Shown: piece by piece, positions 61,200 to 64,000 of the stretch
Position numbering within the stretch: position 1 is the first letter of the stretch
Layout of the letters: each line of letters starts with the position of its first letter
Source of the DNA: Alphaproteobacteria bacterium
GTDB lineage: Bacteria; Pseudomonadota; Alphaproteobacteria; Micropepsales; Micropepsaceae
Assembly: GCA_016783965.1 (NCBI GenBank)
Contig: JADHVO010000002.1
Span: 542,073-606,072, forward strand
DNA length: 64,000 nt
Direction of reading: 5' to 3'
Translations under genes and position numbers: made by a program
The notes under the pieces: generated by a model
What the model was told of the DNA's origin: nothing
The model's input: only the letters and a program-made list of their open reading frames with translations
Databases searched by the model: none

Positions 61200-62170
61200 C
61201 AGTGCTCGTCACCGGTGGCGCCGGTTATATCGGCAGCCACACGACCTATGCCCTGCTGGATCGTGGCGACGCCGTCGTCGTGCTCGACAATCTTTCCACG
61301 GGGATGCGAGCGCACGTTGGCGAGCGCGCTTTGTTCGTTGAAGGGGAAGTCTCCGACCACGCCTTGGTCGCCCGACTAGTCTCCGAGCACGGCATCGCTT
61401 CGGTCATCCATTTCGCTGGCTCGATCGTCGTGCCGGACTCGGTGAAAGACCCGCTGGGCTACTATCAAAACAATGTCGTTGCCTCGCGTGCGCTGATCGA
61501 GGCCTGCATCAAAGCCGGTGTGAAGGAGTTCATCTTCTCGTCCACCGCTACCGTATATGCGGAGGATGCCCCGCAACCGCTTGCCGAAGGCTCACCCAAG
61601 GCGCCGATCAGTCCGTACGCCCGTTCCAAGCTGATGACCGAGTGGATGCTCGAGGACACGTCGAAGGCGCATGACTTCCGCCACATTGTGCTGCGCTACT
61701 TCAACGTCTGCGGCGCCGATCCGCAGGGCCGGACGGGACAGGTCTCGCCGATACCGACCCACCTCATCAAGCGCGCGTCGCTGGTGGCGCTCGGCCGCAT
61801 TCCGCATCTCGACATTTTTGGCACCGATTATCCCACGCCCGACGGTACCGGCGTGCGCGACTACATCCATGTTACCGACCTCGCCAACGCGCACCTAATC
61901 GCCCTGGATGCGTTGCGCAGTGGCGCTGCGTCCACCTCGTACAACATCGGCTACGGCCGAGGCTTGAGCGTCCGTCAGGTTGTAGCCGCCATGGGGCAGG
62001 TCATCGGCCGCCCGCTCCCCGTCAAGGAGGGCCCGCGCCGCCCGGGCGATCCCCCGACCCTGATCTCCAATCCCGCCAAGATCCGCGCGGCGGGCTGGAC
62101 GCCGCACCACGACGATATTGCCGAAATCTTACGCTCCGCACTCGACTGGGAGCGCCGTTTCAACGCCTGA
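61196..62170 (+). CDS. galE: UDP-glucose 4-epimerase
   Basis: GTG start; TVLVTGGAGYIGSHTTYALLDRGDAVVVLDNLSTG..FSSTATVYAED..VRDYIHVTDLANAHLIAL. Confidence 0.95.
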   Translation: MTVLVTGGAGYIGSHTTYALLDRGDAVVVLDNLSTGMRAHVGERALFVEGEVSDHALVARLVSEHGIASVIHFAGSIVVPDSVKDPLGYYQNNVVASRALIEACIKAGVKEFIFSSTATVYAEDAPQPLAEGSPKAPISPYARSKLMTEWMLEDTSKAHDFRHIVLRYFNVCGADPQGRTGQVSPIPTHLIKRASLVALGRIPHLDIFGTDYPTPDGTGVRDYIHVTDLANAHLIALDALRSGAASTSYNIGYGRGLSVRQVVAAMGQVIGRPLPVKEGPRRPGDPPTLISNPAKIRAAGWTPHHDDIAEILRSALDWERRFNA

Positions 62171-62184
62171 CATCCGCGAGAACC

Positions 62185-63675
62185 ATGCTGCGCACCGATC
62201 TCAAGCCCAACAGCTTCGACTACGAAAATGAACCGCTCATCACCCCCAACGGCTTCCGCGAATACGACGCGCGCTGGCTGTTCGGGAAGGAACTGAACCT
62301 TACCGGCGTCCAGCTCCTAGGCCTCTCGCTCGGCACGCTCTTTCACGAGCGCGGCATCGAGCCGAAAGTCGCCGTCGGCCACGACTTCCGCTCCTATTCG
62401 CAATCGATCAAGCAGGCGCTCACCCTCGGCCTGATGACCGCGGGCTGCCACGTTCACGACATCGGACTGGCTCTTTCGCCGGTCGCCTATTATGCGCAGT
62501 TCGCGCTCGACTGCCCGGCCGTGGCGATGGTCACCGCAAGCCACAACGAGAATGGCTGGACCGGTGTGAAGATGGGCGCGCAGCGCCCCCTAACGTTCGG
62601 CCCGGAAGAGATGACGGCGCTCAAGCAGATCGTGCGGTCCGGCAAGGCCGAGCCTCGTGCCGGCGGCAGCTATACCCGCGTGCCCAATTTCCGCACGACC
62701 TATCTCGACGCCGTCACCAGGGGCCACAACCTCTCGCGCCCAATCAAGGTCATCGCCGCTTGCGGCAACGGCACTGCCGGCGCCTTCGCGCCCGAAGCGC
62801 TGCGCCGCATCGGTGCCGAGGTGATCGGGATGGACACTGCACTCGACTACACCTTCCCCAAGTACAATCCGAACCCGGAAGATATGGAGATGCTGCATGC
62901 TATGTCGGCCGCGGTGAGCGCGCATGGCGCCGACATCTGCCTTGGCTTTGACGGCGATGGCGACCGTTGCGGCGTGGTCGACGATCTGGGTCGCGAAATC
63001 TTCGCCGACAAGGTGGGTGTCCTGGTCGCGCGCGACCTTTCCGCCCGGCACAAGAATGCAAAGTTCGTGGTCGACGTGAAGTCCACCGGCATCTACGAGA
63101 TCGACCCGGTGCTCAAGGCCAACGGCGTTGTTACCGACTACTGGAAAACGGGTCATTCCTACATCAAGCGCCGCACCACCGAGCTCGGCGCACTGGCCGG
63201 CTTCGAGAAGTCCGGCCACTACTTCTTCCGTCCACCGATCGGCAACGGTTATGATGACGGCGTCGTCGCGGCGATAGCCGTTCTGGAGATGCTCGACCGC
63301 GCCGGCGGTGTTAAATTGTCGACACTGGCCGACGGCTTGCCCAAAACATGGTCTTCGCCGACCATGTCGCCCGAATGCCCGGACGACAAGAAATACGCCA
63401 TTGTTGACGCCATCACGAAGGAATATCGGACGCTGAAGGACGGCGGCGCGAAACTGCTCGGTCAGGCCATCGCCAGCATCGTCACCGTCAATGGTGTGCG
63501 CGTGACGCTGGAAGACGGTACCTGGGGCCTCGTCCGCGCCTCGTCGAACAAACCCAGCCTCGTCGTCGTCGTCGAGAGCCCCAAGTCCGAGGCGAACATG
63601 CGCGCCATCTTCGCCGACATCGACGCACGTCTGAAGAAGCACCCCGACGTGGGCGCCTACGACCAGAAGATCTGA
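62185..63675 (+). CDS. Phosphomannomutase/phosphoglucomutase
   Basis: FREYDARWLFGKELN..AMVTASHNENGWTGVKMGAQRPLTFGPEEM..LGFDGDGDRCGVVDDLG. Confidence 0.94.
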   Translation: MLRTDLKPNSFDYENEPLITPNGFREYDARWLFGKELNLTGVQLLGLSLGTLFHERGIEPKVAVGHDFRSYSQSIKQALTLGLMTAGCHVHDIGLALSPVAYYAQFALDCPAVAMVTASHNENGWTGVKMGAQRPLTFGPEEMTALKQIVRSGKAEPRAGGSYTRVPNFRTTYLDAVTRGHNLSRPIKVIAACGNGTAGAFAPEALRRIGAEVIGMDTALDYTFPKYNPNPEDMEMLHAMSAAVSAHGADICLGFDGDGDRCGVVDDLGREIFADKVGVLVARDLSARHKNAKFVVDVKSTGIYEIDPVLKANGVVTDYWKTGHSYIKRRTTELGALAGFEKSGHYFFRPPIGNGYDDGVVAAIAVLEMLDRAGGVKLSTLADGLPKTWSSPTMSPECPDDKKYAIVDAITKEYRTLKDGGAKLLGQAIASIVTVNGVRVTLEDGTWGLVRASSNKPSLVVVVESPKSEANMRAIFADIDARLKKHPDVGAYDQKI

Positions 63676-63843
63676 CCGCACTCAGTCTAAGTAGTGGTCA
63701 GCACTGATGCAGAACCTTCCGCAGCTAGTGCTGGCGTTGGCGCATGATCCGATCTCCGGATCCCTTCGTTCACCGCGCGCGATGCCACCGCGACGGGGAG
63801 CTTTAGGGTAGCGACCAGCGGGACAAGATTCTCCTTTGCACGC

Positions 63844-64000
63844 TTAGAGTTCTTGGGTTAGCGACAATTCCGCTGCCGCTGCGAAGCCCTTGTCGGGTCG
63901 CGGTTGATCGTCCTGGAGCCGCAAACCGAGTTGGATGTCGGTGTGGGCGAGCGGAATGCGCAGCCTGAATTCGCCGATATTGGCGGTGACAGGCGTCGGA
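63844..64000 (-). CDS. C-terminal part of an unidentified protein (runs off the window)
   Basis: Hand translation from the window edge: ..PTPVTANIGEFRLRIPLAHTDIQLGLRLQDDQPRPDKGFAAAAELSLTQEL*; open frame to 64000, absent from the ORF track. Confidence 0.4.
   Translation of the reverse strand, partial: PTPVTANIGEFRLRIPLAHTDIQLGLRLQDDQPRPDKGFAAAAELSLTQEL

Overview
GC-rich, alphaproteobacterial-looking chromosomal window (inferred from the mfd/sdhE/recG neighbourhood, A73 tRNA-His and codon bias), densely coding, with large spurious antisense ORFs. Main blocks: (1) ~0.5-8.4 kb, an amidoligase-type cluster (zinc-ribbon metallopeptidase, DUF2126 transglutaminase, circularly permuted ATP-grasp/alpha-E protein, second transglutaminase) with apparent single-base frameshifts in two adjacent genes, followed by a tRNA 3'-end fragment; (2) AsmA and an orphan solute-binding protein; (3) an oligopeptide ABC system oppBC-DF with three tandem OppA-like binding proteins; (4) an unlisted 53-aa Flp-type pilin and tRNA-Arg(CCT); (5) an acyltransferase / membrane protein / winged-helix regulator operon preceded by paired AAACTAGTTT palindromes; (6) an Rrf2 regulator, porin and sulfate ABC operon with a terminator-like hairpin abutting the porin start codon; (7) PPK2, bactofilin, acyl-CoA dehydrogenase; (8) two ~100-bp near-perfect palindromic elements with compensatory differences, bracketing a superinfection-immunity-like protein and a retropepsin-like protease; (9) mfd-sdhE-recG; (10) an ABC exporter, aldo/keto reductase, TPR/SPOR protein and amidohydrolase; (11) sugar-nucleotide genes (epimerase, manC, galE, phosphomannomutase) interrupted by a ~3.6 kb prophage-like remnant: a decayed lytic transglycosylase, an XRE regulator, Gp157 and a Rad52-like annealase apparently fused to an HNH/DUF968-like domain. 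The best candidates for follow-up are the Rad52-HNH module, the covarying palindromes, the porin leader hairpin and the frameshifted amidoligase cluster. All family calls are from reading the translations; no database search was run.
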